From Brevundimonas sp. M20 (lineage in GTDB: Bacteria > Pseudomonadota > Alphaproteobacteria > Caulobacterales > Caulobacteraceae), in contig NZ_CP041243.1 in the NCBI RefSeq assembly GCF_006547065.1, forward strand, positions 1,255,001-1,319,000: 64,000 nucleotides of DNA. Direction: 5' to 3'. Position 1 is the stretch's first letter. The number at the start of each line of letters is the position of its first letter. The notes beneath the pieces are model-generated. The model did not search any database. It had not been told where the DNA came from and was given only the letters and a program-made list of their open reading frames with translations. Below, piece after piece: positions 23,566 to 33,052 of the stretch. A program made the position numbers and the translations under genes.

Positions 23566-23943
23566 TTATCCCCGCTCGATCCCCATCACCGCCATCAGCG
23601 CATCGCACACGGCGGCTTCGGTGAAGGGCTTCTGGATGGTCCGCTGGCCACGCCATTCGTCGGGCAGGCCGCCTTCGCCGTATCCGGTGGAGAAGACGAA
23701 GGGCACGCCCCGGTCCTTCAGCGCCTGCGCCACCGGGAAGACCTGACGACCCGCCACGTTGACGTCCAGCAGGGCGGCGTCGAGCGCCCCCTCCTCGCCG
23801 ACCAGGGCCAGGCCCTCGTCGATGTTCGAGGCCGGCCCCACGGGCGTGCAGCCCATGTCTTCCAGAATGGTCTCCAGCAGCATGGCGACCAGCGACTCGT
23901 CCTCTACGATCAGCACCCGGCGACCCGAAAGCGCGTCAGTCAT
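23566..23943 (-). CDS. Single-domain response regulator, FAT GUY type
   Basis: A 125-residue receiver with no output domain. The acidic pocket is VEDES, the phospho-acceptor is D60 in ALLDVNVAG, and K105 in RTIQKPF is the conserved lysine. FSTGYGEG at 84-91 fits the FAT GUY motif of a receiver subgroup that partners HWE/HisKA2 kinases. It overlaps the kinase gene by eight bases and is translated after it. It probably acts as a phosphate sink or relay, as in alphaproteobacterial general stress signalling. Confidence 0.9.
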   Translation of the reverse strand: MTDALSGRRVLIVEDESLVAMLLETILEDMGCTPVGPASNIDEGLALVGEEGALDAALLDVNVAGRQVFPVAQALKDRGVPFVFSTGYGEGGLPDEWRGQRTIQKPFTEAAVCDALMAVMGIERG

Positions 23944-25456
23944 TCGTCATCTCCCGGTCCAGCGGAACCATAAACTCCGCCGAGAACCCGGCGGTTGCGT
24001 AGTCAAGTTTCACCTCGCCCCCCAGATCATGGCGGACGTTGCGTTCAATCAGTCGGCTGCCGAAGCCCCGTCGGGTCGGCTCGATCACCGGCGGGCCGTC
24101 CAGCTCGCGCCAGGTCAGATGCAATTTCGGGTGCAACTGGTCGGCGACCGACCAGTCGACCATGACCCGTCCCTCCGGCCCTGACAGGGCGCCGTATTTG
24201 GCGGCGTTGGTCGCCAGTTCGTGGAAGATCATGCCCAGCGACAGGGCCGCAGCGGGGCCCAGCGCCACCGGCGCGCCGTTCAGGCTGATGCGCTGCGGGC
24301 CGTGCGCCTCGGTCTCGTGCTCCAGAATGGCGCGCAGGTCGGCGCCTTCCCAATGGCTGCGGGTCAGCAGGTCGTGGGTGTGCGACAGGGCCATCAGCCG
24401 GGCCTGGAAGCTCTCGGCGAAGGTTCTGGGATCAGTGTGCGAGCGCGCGGTCTGCATGGCGATCGACTGGACCGTGGCCAGGGTGTTCTTCACCCGGTGG
24501 TTCAGCTCGTCGATCATCAGCTTCTGCCGCTCGGCGGCGATGACGGTATCGGTGACGTCGTGGCCCTGAACGAAGACGCCCGCGACCTTGCCATCCTGAT
24601 CCCGGATGGGCTGGTAGATGAAGTCCAGATACAGGGTCTCCAGCGGGCCGTCCGGCGTCCGCTGAAGCTTCACCGGCGCGGCCCGACCCTCATAGGCCTC
24701 GCCCGTCGCGCGGACGGTGTCGAGGATGTCGACGAAGCCCTGGTCGGCTACCTCCGGAAGGGCGTCCCGCAGAGGCAGGCCGGTGATGTCACGCCGGCCG
24801 ATCAGTTGGGCGTAGGCGGCGTTGTGGGTCTGGAAGACATGCTCGGGCCCCACCAGGACGGCGACGAACCCCGGCGCCTGCATGAACATCTCCAGCAGGC
24901 GGTTATGCTCGGACTGGAGGCGCCGGTTGTCCTCCTGGACATGCTCGGCGCGGGTCAGGATGTTGCCGCTCAGGATGTAGTCCAGCGCCTCGCGGTCGGC
25001 GTCCTCCGCGACGCGCCGGCGCAGACGTTCCAGCTCGGTGATGTCCGTGGTGTGCTGAAGGATATAGGCGATGCGGCCGGTGCGGTCGTGAATCGGCGTG
25101 TGGGTCGCCGACCAGAAGCGTTCTTCAAGCTCGCTTGTCCCGTCTTCCCGGATCGACGGGATGGCGTAGCGGATCAGGGCCAGATGGTCGCGGCGATCCT
25201 GTGACAGGACCCGTTCAAGCGAGGCGCGGAGCTGTCGGGCGTTTTCACGTCCATCCTCGGTTGGGCCGGCGCTGAAGACCTCGAAGAGATTGCGCCCCAG
25301 AAGCGCTTCGCGGGTCATGCCTGTGACGGCGAGGTAGGCCGCGTTCATGCCCGCGAAATTCAACTCGGGGGTCAGAAGCATATAGGGATTGGGCGAGGCG
25401 TCGAACGCGCTCGCCAGATCGACCGCAAGGTCGCCTGTATTGGCCAAATCCTTCAA
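23936..25456 (-). CDS. PAS-containing HWE histidine kinase
   Basis: A soluble kinase of about 506 residues. There are two PAS domains (FDASPNPYMLLTPELNFAGM and MQAPGFVAVLVGPEHVFQTH), joined by a helical linker with HVQEDNRRLQSEHNRLLEMF. The HWE core has H near residue 320 in DELNHRVKNTLATVQ, N-box HELATNAAKYGAL and WRE in LTWRELDGPPV. The start is uncertain: TTG at 25456 is preferred because an EcfG-like promoter lies just upstream and would exclude the longer frame. It is followed by its response regulator gene with an eight-base overlap. Confidence 0.88.
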   Translation of the reverse strand: MKDLANTGDLAVDLASAFDASPNPYMLLTPELNFAGMNAAYLAVTGMTREALLGRNLFEVFSAGPTEDGRENARQLRASLERVLSQDRRDHLALIRYAIPSIREDGTSELEERFWSATHTPIHDRTGRIAYILQHTTDITELERLRRRVAEDADREALDYILSGNILTRAEHVQEDNRRLQSEHNRLLEMFMQAPGFVAVLVGPEHVFQTHNAAYAQLIGRRDITGLPLRDALPEVADQGFVDILDTVRATGEAYEGRAAPVKLQRTPDGPLETLYLDFIYQPIRDQDGKVAGVFVQGHDVTDTVIAAERQKLMIDELNHRVKNTLATVQSIAMQTARSHTDPRTFAESFQARLMALSHTHDLLTRSHWEGADLRAILEHETEAHGPQRISLNGAPVALGPAAALSLGMIFHELATNAAKYGALSGPEGRVMVDWSVADQLHPKLHLTWRELDGPPVIEPTRRGFGSRLIERNVRHDLGGEVKLDYATAGFSAEFMVPLDREMTND

Positions 25457-25483
25457 ACTACAACCCCGCACTCGTCGTATGGT

Positions 25484-25508
25484 AACGCTTTGACATGACG
25501 TCGGTTCC
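25484..25508 (-). promoter_or_regulatory. EcfG/sigma-T-type promoter for the HWE kinase
   Basis: On the minus strand GGAAC (25508-25504) is followed after exactly 16 bases by CGTT (25487-25484), matching the consensus GGAAC-N16/17-CGTT of the alphaproteobacterial general stress sigma factor. Transcription would start about 20 bases before the TTG at 25456. The match is seen in sequence; use by EcfG is inferred. Confidence 0.65.
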
Positions 25509-25574
25509 GGCGGAAGCAGCAGAAAACTCTTCGTCATTTGAGCCCGGCGGGGCAGGGGGGCTAGGCTGCCGGAC

Positions 25575-27110
25575 ATGATAGCTTCACTGTTCGCGGCGGC
25601 CCTCATGACTTCGCCTCTCCAGACCCCCGATCCCGGTGTCCAGCCGCGCGTGACCGTGGCGCAGGGCACGCTGGTCGGGCGGCAGGTCGACGGCGTCGAC
25701 AGCTTCCAGGCCATTCCCTACGCCGCGCCGCCGACGGGCGAGGGACGGTGGCGTCCGCCGGCTCCGGCGGCGGCCTGGGAGGATGATCGCGATGCGGGCG
25801 CGCCGGGCGCCATCTGCATCCAGCCGCCCTCGAACGGCGATCCCGGCGTCGGCCCCCTGCCGATGAGCGAGGACTGCCTGAACCTGAATGTCTGGGTTCC
25901 GGCGCAGCATTCGGGGGCGCCCCTGCCGGTCATGGTGTGGATCCACGGCGGCGGTCTGAACAACGGTTCGGGCACGGCCCGGCTGTACGACGGCGCCAAT
26001 CTGGCCCGGCGCGGCGTGATGCTGGTGACCATCAACTACCGGCTCGGACGGCTCGGCTTCTTCGACCACCCCGCCCTGGCCGCTGAGCGCGCGCCGGGCG
26101 AGGACGCCGCCAACTACGGCCTGATGGATGTCATCGCGGCCCTGCAATGGGTGCGGGACAACGCCTCGGCTTTCGGTGGAGATTCCACCAATGTCACCAT
26201 TTTCGGCGAGTCCGCCGGCGGGGCTCTGGTCAACCGGCTGATGATCTCGCCCCGCGCGCGAGGCCTGTTCCATCGGGCGGTGGTCCAGTCCGGACTGGGC
26301 CGCGATCAGGGCACGCCCCTGACCGAATTGCGTCCCAACGGCGATCCGTCGATGCAGGACCGGGGCGTCGCCTTCGCCGCCGGGGAGGGGCTCGCCCAAG
26401 CGACCGCCGCCGATCTGCGCGCCATCCCGGCCGAACGGTTCCTGGCGCCCGCGCCGAGCTTCTACGGCGGCGATCTGCTGGTGAAGGACGGCGGCCTGAT
26501 CGCCGAGGACGTCGAGGCCGCCTTCGCCGCCGGGCGCGAGGCGCCGGTTCCCTTCATCATCGGCTCGAACAGCGCCGAGTTCTGGTGGATGAAGCCGACC
26601 GACATATCGCCCTACGGGGCCATCGACGACGCCATGACGCCCGACGAGCGCACGGCCTTTATCGCGGCCTACGGCGGGGAAGATGGCTACAACGCCCACG
26701 TCCTCAGCGATCTGGTGTTCAGCGAGCCGGCGCGCCATCTGGCCCGTCTGCACGCGGCCAACGGGCACCCCTCGTGGGTCTATCGCTTTGATGTGGTGTC
26801 GGCCGCCATGCCGGAGCCGCACGCGGGCGCCACCCATGCGTCCGAGCGCCAGTATGTCTTCGACAATCTGTCGGCCTCGCCCTGGCCGACCGAGGAGATG
26901 GACCAGCGGCAGGCGACCGCGATGGCCGACTACTGGACCACCTTCGCCCGCACCGGAAATCCCGACGATGGACGCCATCCGGCCTGGCCGCGCATGGAAC
27001 CGCAAGGCGACAGGCTGCTGGAGTTCACGAATGACGGACCGGTGGCCAGGGACATTCCGTTCAAGGATCGTCTCGACCTGAGCGAGGCCTATTACCGCCG
27101 CATTCGATAG
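25575..27110 (+). CDS. Exported type-B carboxylesterase
   Basis: A 511-residue carboxylesterase/lipase. A short signal peptide (MIASLFAAALMTSPLQTPDP) precedes the mature protein. Family hallmarks are EDCLNLNVWVP, the oxyanion loop WIHGGGLNNGSG, and the nucleophile S213 in FGESAGGALV. E335 (SNSAEFWW) and H421 (GATHASE) complete the triad. Predicted to hydrolyse carboxylic esters outside the cytoplasm. It is divergent from the HWE kinase and stands alone as a transcription unit. Confidence 0.9.
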   Translation: MIASLFAAALMTSPLQTPDPGVQPRVTVAQGTLVGRQVDGVDSFQAIPYAAPPTGEGRWRPPAPAAAWEDDRDAGAPGAICIQPPSNGDPGVGPLPMSEDCLNLNVWVPAQHSGAPLPVMVWIHGGGLNNGSGTARLYDGANLARRGVMLVTINYRLGRLGFFDHPALAAERAPGEDAANYGLMDVIAALQWVRDNASAFGGDSTNVTIFGESAGGALVNRLMISPRARGLFHRAVVQSGLGRDQGTPLTELRPNGDPSMQDRGVAFAAGEGLAQATAADLRAIPAERFLAPAPSFYGGDLLVKDGGLIAEDVEAAFAAGREAPVPFIIGSNSAEFWWMKPTDISPYGAIDDAMTPDERTAFIAAYGGEDGYNAHVLSDLVFSEPARHLARLHAANGHPSWVYRFDVVSAAMPEPHAGATHASERQYVFDNLSASPWPTEEMDQRQATAMADYWTTFARTGNPDDGRHPAWPRMEPQGDRLLEFTNDGPVARDIPFKDRLDLSEAYYRRIR

Positions 27111-27213
27111 CGTCATCCGGCGGCCTGCGTCCGGCGTCTATCCCTGCGACTTACCGCCCTGAAACGCTTGTGGCCAAAATCCGGCCCTTGCGGGGCACGC
27201 GACTCGTATGTCA

Positions 27214-27227
27214 TGTAATCGGTTACA
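27214..27227. promoter_or_regulatory. LacI/GalR-type operator
   Basis: TGTAATCGGTTACA is a 14-base near-palindrome (perfect except for one pair next to the centre), in the style of LacI-family sites with a central CG. It lies 109 bases upstream of the LacI-family gene and its downstream glycan operon. Probable autoregulatory and operon-controlling site. Confidence 0.65.
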
Positions 27228-27335
27228 CGGTGCTTCGAACGGACTCGCGGAAAGCGGGCCGGGGTCGGGCAGTCGTCAGGGAGACTCACTTTTGTTCCGT
27301 TCACACACGCAGCCTTCGGGCGCGGGCGGTCAGGC

Positions 27336-28397
27336 TTGAAGCCGGCGACCATCCGCGACGTCGCCCAACGCGCGGACGTGTCCGTCGCGTCGGTTTCGCG
27401 TGTCCTGAACGGAAACGGCCCGGTGACCGAGGCCACGCGCAAGCGGATCATGGAGGCGGTCGACGCCCTGCAGTACGTGCCGCATTCGGGCGCGCGCAGC
27501 CTGTCGACCAGCAAGACCAGCACCGTCGGCGTGATCCTGCCGGACCTGTACGGGGAGTTCTTCTCGGAACTGATCCGGGGCATGGACGTGGCTGCCCGCG
27601 CGCTGGGCTATCACCTCATTGTTTCGTCCTCGCACGACGATGCGGACGAGGCGTCGGCCGCCATCCGCTCGATGCGGGGGCGGGTGGACGGTCTGATCGT
27701 CCTGTCGCCGCATCTGGGCGCCGCCAATCTGGCCGCCGGTCTGGCCGGTCGCACGCCGGTGCTGCTGATGAACGGCGGCGCGGTGGACGCGAACCGTCCG
27801 TCCATCGTGGTCGATAACCACGGCGGCGCCGTCGCCGCGGTCGAGCATCTGATCGCCCTGGGCCGCACGCGCATCGCCCACATCGCCGGACCGACCGGCA
27901 ACCTGGAGGCCGAGGCCCGTCTGGCCGGCTATCTGGAGGCCATGGCCGACGCCGGTCTGCCGACCATGGTGGTCGACGGCGCCTTCACCCGGGCCTCGGG
28001 CGAGGATGCGGGCGCCGCCCTGGCCGCCCGGTCGGATCGCCCCGACGCGGTCTTCGCCGCCAACGACAACATGGCCGTCGGCGCCCTGCTGGCCTTCCAG
28101 GACGCCGGTCTGCGCGTCCCTGAAGATGTTGCGATGGTCGGCTTCGACGACATCCCGCTGGCCGGGCTGGTTCGTCCCGCGCTGACGACCCTGAAGATCC
28201 ACATCGCCGAAACCGGTCGCAAGGCGCTTGAACGCCTGGTCGGCCTGATCGGCTCGAACGCGGACACCGCGTGCGAGGTGGTGCGTCCCGAACTGGTGGT
28301 CAGGGCCTCCAGTCACCCATTCCCGACCGGCTCCGGCGTCGCCGGCTCGGGCCAGAAAACTGTCCAGACACCGTCTCTTGAAGGGGAGAAACTGTGA
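27336..28397 (+). CDS. LacI-family transcriptional regulator of the glycan operon
   Basis: A 353-residue regulator. The N-terminal helix-turn-helix and hinge are standard (TIRDVAQRADVSVASVSRVL, ALQYVPHSGARSLSTSKT). The periplasmic-binding-protein-like domain follows (VGVILPDLYGEFFSELIRGM, VAMVGFDDIPLAGLVRPALT). The start is TTG at 27336, the first residue of the canonical helix-turn-helix. A sugar ligand is expected. Its stop overlaps the TonB receptor start by one base, so it is co-transcribed with the operon it probably controls. Confidence 0.92.
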   Translation: MKPATIRDVAQRADVSVASVSRVLNGNGPVTEATRKRIMEAVDALQYVPHSGARSLSTSKTSTVGVILPDLYGEFFSELIRGMDVAARALGYHLIVSSSHDDADEASAAIRSMRGRVDGLIVLSPHLGAANLAAGLAGRTPVLLMNGGAVDANRPSIVVDNHGGAVAAVEHLIALGRTRIAHIAGPTGNLEAEARLAGYLEAMADAGLPTMVVDGAFTRASGEDAGAALAARSDRPDAVFAANDNMAVGALLAFQDAGLRVPEDVAMVGFDDIPLAGLVRPALTTLKIHIAETGRKALERLVGLIGSNADTACEVVRPELVVRASSHPFPTGSGVAGSGQKTVQTPSLEGEKL

Positions 28398-31300
28398 TGA
28401 GCATCAAGAACAGGGCGTACCTTGGGGCGGCCTCCGCCCTCGCGGTGGCCATCGCGCTGGGAGCCGCCGGAGCGGCGAGCGCCCAGGTCACCACCTCGAC
28501 CATCCGGGGCTCCGTCACCGACGGCGCCGCGGCTGAAGCCGGCGCCGTCGTGGTCGCCCGCGACGTGGCCAGCGGCTTCACCACGCGCACGACCGCCAAC
28601 TCGGGCGGCGGCTATGTGCTGTCGGGCCTGCGTCCGGGCACCTATGAGGTGACGGTCACCACCAGCGACGGCCAAAGCGCCAGCGAGACCGTCTCGATCG
28701 GCGTCGGTCAGGTCGGCGATCTGGACCTCTCGGTCGGGGTCGAGACGGCTGACGCCGCGCCGGGCGCCACCGAACTGGGCGAAGTCGTCGTCACCGGACG
28801 CCGTCTGGCCGAAGTCCGGACGCCGGAAAACGCGACCAACGTCACGACCCAGCAGATCAACAACCTGCCGCAGATCAATCGCAACTTCCTGAACTTCGCG
28901 GCCCTCGCCCCCGGCGTCCGGCTGTCGCTGGACGAGAACGAGCAGACCATCACCGCGGGCGGCCAGCGCGCGGAATCGGTCAACGCCTTCATCGACGGCG
29001 CCAGCCTGAAGTCGAACGTCATCGCGGGCGGCATCATCGGCCAGGACGACAGCCGCGGTAACCCGTTCCCGCAGGCCGGCATCCAGGAGTTCCGGGTCGT
29101 CAGCCAGAACTTCAAGGCGGAGTACGAGCAGGCCTCGTCGGCGATCATCACCGCCGTCACGCGTTCGGGCACCAACGAGTTCCACGGCGAGGTCTTCGGG
29201 ACCTATCGCGACCAGAGCTTCATCACCCAGGACTACTTCTCGGACCGCGCCGGCCGCGAGCAGCCCGATCTGGAAGTGCAACAGTACGGCTTCGCCATCG
29301 GCGGCCCGATCATCCGTGATCGCCTGCACTTCTTCGGCACCTACGAGCGCAAGAAAGAAGGCCGCGCCAACGTCGTCGACCTCGGTGATCGCGCGACGCT
29401 GGCCGACGAGACCCGCTTCGCCGACTACATCGGCACCTTCGCGGCTCCGTTTGAGGAAGACCTGTATTTCGGCAAGCTAAGCTGGCAGCCGTCCGAGGGG
29501 CACCTGGTCGACTGGAGCGTCACCTATCGCGACGAGTCGGACCTGCGCGACTTCGGCGGCGCGGATGCGTTCGAGCGCGCCAACAACCTGCAACAGACGA
29601 CCCTGACCAGCAACCTGCGCTGGCAGTGGCAGACCGACTCGTTCCTCAACGAGCTCGCCATCGACTACCGCGACTACAACTACAACCCGGGCGCGGCCAA
29701 CTTCTCGGACGTCGGTCAGAGCTACCGCCGGTTCGAGGACTCGAACACCAGCACCCCGGCCTTCGATCCGGACTACTTCGGCGGGTTCACCATCCTGAAC
29801 CTCGGCGGACGCGACAGCACCCAGGACATCCACGACAACGCGATCACGGTCCGCAATGACCTGACGTTCAATGACCTGGAGATGAGCGGATTCCACACCA
29901 TCAAGCTGGGCGCCAAGGTGTCGTTCCAGAACTATCAGGTGGAGAAGCAGTTCGGCCGTAACCCGTTCTACTACTTCGACCTGGACGGTCGTCCGGAGCT
30001 GAGCGGCAGCACCACGGTGCCCTACCGCGTCGAACTGGGCCGGTCGTTCCCCGAGGTCGATCTCGATAACACCGTCATCGGTCTGTACCTGCAGGACGAC
30101 TGGCGCATCACCGACCAGCTCGAGATCAACATCGGCCTGCGCTGGGACTACGAGACCAACGCCAACAACAACGACTACGTCACCCCGGCCAGCGTCATCG
30201 CCGGTCTGGACCAGTGGATCGCCTCGACCGACGGCGGCAAGCCGGCCGGTTACGCCCCCAGCTGGTTCAACCGCGACGACTACATCTCGACGGGCAACAA
30301 CCGCGACCCGTTCGCGGGCGCCATTCAGCCGCGGATCGGCTTCTCGTATGACATCTTCGGTGATCGCTCGACGGTGATCTTCGGCGGCGCCGGTCGGTAC
30401 TACGACCGCGTGAACTTCAACTTCTCCTACGACGAAATCGTCAAGCCGTTCGACATCCGCCAGAACGCCTTCTTCAGCACGACGGGCCGTCCCGCCGGTG
30501 AAGATCGTGATCCGGGTCCGGGCGTCGATCTGCCGGGCGAAGCGGGCGACCCCATCCTGTGGGATCCGTCCTACGGCACCGCCGCCGGTCTGGACCCGGT
30601 CTTCGCGACCATCCCGGGCAAGGGCGAAGTCTTCCTGCTGTCGAACGACTTTGAGCCGCCGCGCACCGACCAGGTCAACTTCGGTGTTCGTCAGCGCCTC
30701 GGCGACTGGCAGACCGAAGTCACCCTGGCCTACGGCAAGACCAAGAACGAGTTCACCTGGCAGTATCTGACGCGCTGCCGCGAGCCCAACCGTCCGAACG
30801 ACGGCGGCGGCTTCGGCGACAACGGCGGCTTCTGCGGACCGGGCGCGGCCAATCCATACCGCGGCTACTTCGTCTCGGATCACAACAAGGAACGCGAATT
30901 CCGCGCCCTGTATCTGAAGGCGGACAAGCCCTACACGCGGGACTCGGGCTGGGGCTTCAACCTGGCCTACACCTGGTCGGAAGCCGAACAGAACGGCGGC
31001 CGTGACGCCTTCTGCTTCGATTGCTTCAGCGTTGAAACCTCGCCGGTTCGTCCGACGGACAATGATGAACGTCACCGCATCGTGGCCAACGGCATCGTCG
31101 ACCTGCCGTTCGACTTCCAGCTGTCGGGCATCCTGACGCTGGGTTCGGGCACGCCGTTCGACGTCTTCGACGGCACCGGGACGGACTTCTACTACCGGCC
31201 CAACGCCGGCCGGCCCGAGCAGTACAACTTCATCATCCCGAACGCCTTTGCGTATCGGAATCTGGACCTGCGCCTGACCAAGAACTTCGAGTTCGTTCCG

Positions 31301-31474
31301 GGTCAGCAGCTGTCGGTGTTCGTCGACGCGATCAACGTCTTCAACTTCGACAACTTCGCCGGCTTCGACGGCGGCACGGGTTCAGCGACCAGCCCGAACC
31401 CCAACTACGGCCAGCCGTCGCGCGTCCTGTTCCCGACCCGGACCTTCCAGATCGGCATGCGCTACTCCTGGTAA
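28397..31474 (+). CDS. Oar-like TonB-dependent receptor with carboxypeptidase-type N-terminal domain
   Basis: An outer-membrane receptor of about 1025 residues. A signal peptide (AYLGAASALAVAIALGAAGA, cleavage after ASAQ) is followed by a carboxypeptidase-D regulatory-like beta-sandwich (GSVTDGAAAEAGAVVVARDV through GLRPGTYEVTV). Then a TonB-box-like ELGEVVVTGRRL, the plug (QQINNLPQINRNFLNFAALA) and a long barrel ending QIGMRYSW. The Oar-like layout differs from the usual Caulobacter maltodextrin receptor. I use the ATG at 28397; GTG three bases earlier is an alternative. Inferred substrate: a glucan oligosaccharide. Confidence 0.9.
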   Translation: MSIKNRAYLGAASALAVAIALGAAGAASAQVTTSTIRGSVTDGAAAEAGAVVVARDVASGFTTRTTANSGGGYVLSGLRPGTYEVTVTTSDGQSASETVSIGVGQVGDLDLSVGVETADAAPGATELGEVVVTGRRLAEVRTPENATNVTTQQINNLPQINRNFLNFAALAPGVRLSLDENEQTITAGGQRAESVNAFIDGASLKSNVIAGGIIGQDDSRGNPFPQAGIQEFRVVSQNFKAEYEQASSAIITAVTRSGTNEFHGEVFGTYRDQSFITQDYFSDRAGREQPDLEVQQYGFAIGGPIIRDRLHFFGTYERKKEGRANVVDLGDRATLADETRFADYIGTFAAPFEEDLYFGKLSWQPSEGHLVDWSVTYRDESDLRDFGGADAFERANNLQQTTLTSNLRWQWQTDSFLNELAIDYRDYNYNPGAANFSDVGQSYRRFEDSNTSTPAFDPDYFGGFTILNLGGRDSTQDIHDNAITVRNDLTFNDLEMSGFHTIKLGAKVSFQNYQVEKQFGRNPFYYFDLDGRPELSGSTTVPYRVELGRSFPEVDLDNTVIGLYLQDDWRITDQLEINIGLRWDYETNANNNDYVTPASVIAGLDQWIASTDGGKPAGYAPSWFNRDDYISTGNNRDPFAGAIQPRIGFSYDIFGDRSTVIFGGAGRYYDRVNFNFSYDEIVKPFDIRQNAFFSTTGRPAGEDRDPGPGVDLPGEAGDPILWDPSYGTAAGLDPVFATIPGKGEVFLLSNDFEPPRTDQVNFGVRQRLGDWQTEVTLAYGKTKNEFTWQYLTRCREPNRPNDGGGFGDNGGFCGPGAANPYRGYFVSDHNKEREFRALYLKADKPYTRDSGWGFNLAYTWSEAEQNGGRDAFCFDCFSVETSPVRPTDNDERHRIVANGIVDLPFDFQLSGILTLGSGTPFDVFDGTGTDFYYRPNAGRPEQYNFIIPNAFAYRNLDLRLTKNFEFVPGQQLSVFVDAINVFNFDNFAGFDGGTGSATSPNPNYGQPSRVLFPTRTFQIGMRYSW

Positions 31475-31490
31475 CCCCGGGTGCGACCCT

Positions 31491-31512
31491 CGGGCGGCTT
31501 TCGGGCCGCCCG
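31491..31512 (+). repeat. Stem-loop after TonB receptor
   Basis: Arms CGGGCGG (31491-31497) and CCGCCCG (31506-31512), 17 bases after the receptor stop. No T-run follows, so it probably protects the 3' end of the receptor mRNA or adds to the terminator at 31542. Confidence 0.5.
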
Positions 31513-31541
31513 GCGGGCGCTACACTCTCCTGAGCCTGAAC

Positions 31542-31577
31542 GGCCGCTCCCAGCCCAACCGGGGGCGGTCTTTTTTT
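31542..31577 (+). terminator. Intrinsic terminator inside the glycan operon
   Basis: A ten-pair stem (GGCCGCTCCC at 31542-31551 with GGGGGCGGTC at 31561-31570, two G-T pairs) is followed by seven Ts. It lies between the TonB receptor and the GH144-like gene, 32 bases before the next start codon. Partial readthrough would give much more receptor than downstream enzyme and transporter mRNA. Confidence 0.85.
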
Positions 31578-31609
31578 GATCCCAGTATTCCGAGTTAAGA
31601 GGTGAACCC

Positions 31610-33052
31610 ATGAACCGCAGACGTTTTCTGATGGGGTCCACCTTCGCCGGCGCGGCGCTGGCGGTGGCCGGTTGCGCCACCATGCCGTCCGCGACGCCCA
31701 TGGTTCCCACCGGTCCCGCGCTCGACGGCGATGTCGAGGACCTGCAGCGCAGGACCTTCGACTGGTTCGTGCATGTGACCCAGCGTTCAAACGGCCTGAC
31801 GCCGGATCGCTGGCCGACCAAATCCTTCTCGTCCGTCGCCGCCGTCGGCTTCGCCCTGACCGTCTGGCCCGTCGGGGTCGAGCGCGGCTGGATGAGCCGG
31901 GAGGAGGCGCGTGAGCGCACCCTGACCACCATCCGCTTCTTCCACGATCTGCCGCAGGGGCCCGAGGCCACCGGCAGGGGCGGCTACAAGGGCTTCTTCT
32001 ACCACTTCCTCGACATGGACACCGGCCACCGCTTCGGCACGACCGAGCTGTCGACCGTGGACACCGCCTTCCTGGTGTCGGGCATGTTGTTCGCCGCCCG
32101 CTGGTTCAATGGCGACCATGCCGACGAGGCCGAAATCCGTCGCCTGTCGCAGGCGATCTATGAGCGGATCGAGTGGGACTGGGCCATGGTCCGCCCGAAC
32201 CGCATCACCATGGGCTGGCACCCCGAGACCGGCTTCATCCCCTCGGACTGGAACGTCTACAACGAGGGCATGATGGTCCTGCTGCTGGCCATCGGCAGCC
32301 CGACCCACCCGGTCCCCGCCAGCGTCTGGGACGAGTGGTGCAGCGTCTACGACCAGAGCTGGACCGACCGCTGGGGACCCAAGCACCTGCATTTCGCGCC
32401 CCTGTTCGGGCACGAGTTCAGCCATATGTATATCGACTTCCGCGGCATCCACGACCGCTGGATGCGCGAGCAGCAGGCCGAAATCCCCGGCTTCGACTAC
32501 TTCCAGAACAGCGTCCGCGCCGTGGACGCCCAGCGCAAATACGCCATCGACAACCCGATGGGCTGGGCCGGCTATTCGGCCGACGTCTGGGGCCTGACCG
32601 CCTGTGACGGCCCGGGTGATTTCCGTCAGCTGATCGACGGCCGCGAGCGTGAGTTCTTCAGCTATTCGGCGCGCGGCCCCGGCGACCGCGACGACGGCAC
32701 CATCGCCCCGACGGCGGCCATGGCCTCGATCCCGTTCGCGCCGGATCACGTCACCGCATGCCTGAAGGCCATGAAGGCCCGCTACGGCGCCGCCCTCTAC
32801 ACCCGCTATGGCTTCCTGGATTCCTTCAACCCGACACTGACCCAACGCGACGGACCGCTGCAGCACGGCAAGATCTATCCGGGCATCGGCTGGGTCGCGG
32901 ATGACTATCTGGGCATCGATCAGGGGCCCATCGTCATCCAGATCGAGAACCATCGCTCCGAGATCGTCTGGAAGGCCATGCACGGTGAGCCCAATCTGGT
33001 GCGCGGCCTGAAGCGCGCCGGCTTCACCGGCGGCTGGCTGGATAACGCATGA
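31610..33052 (+). CDS. GH144/glycoamylase-domain beta-glucanase, Tat lipoprotein
   Basis: A 480-residue enzyme. The N-terminus has a twin-arginine motif (MNRRRFLMGS) and a lipobox (VAGC, C22), so it is exported folded and lipid-anchored. The glycoamylase domain (PF10091) is unmistakable: GFFYHFLDMDTGHRFGTTEL, STVDTAFLVSG, PSDWNVYNEGMMVLLLAIGS, LFGHEFSHMYIDFRGI, DDGTIAPTAAMASIPFAP and YLGIDQGPIVIQIEN. Characterised members of this group are endo-beta-1,2-glucanases (GH144). Whether this one shares that specificity is inference. It is a strong clue to the operon's substrate. Confidence 0.88.
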   Translation: MNRRRFLMGSTFAGAALAVAGCATMPSATPMVPTGPALDGDVEDLQRRTFDWFVHVTQRSNGLTPDRWPTKSFSSVAAVGFALTVWPVGVERGWMSREEARERTLTTIRFFHDLPQGPEATGRGGYKGFFYHFLDMDTGHRFGTTELSTVDTAFLVSGMLFAARWFNGDHADEAEIRRLSQAIYERIEWDWAMVRPNRITMGWHPETGFIPSDWNVYNEGMMVLLLAIGSPTHPVPASVWDEWCSVYDQSWTDRWGPKHLHFAPLFGHEFSHMYIDFRGIHDRWMREQQAEIPGFDYFQNSVRAVDAQRKYAIDNPMGWAGYSADVWGLTACDGPGDFRQLIDGREREFFSYSARGPGDRDDGTIAPTAAMASIPFAPDHVTACLKAMKARYGAALYTRYGFLDSFNPTLTQRDGPLQHGKIYPGIGWVADDYLGIDQGPIVIQIENHRSEIVWKAMHGEPNLVRGLKRAGFTGGWLDNA

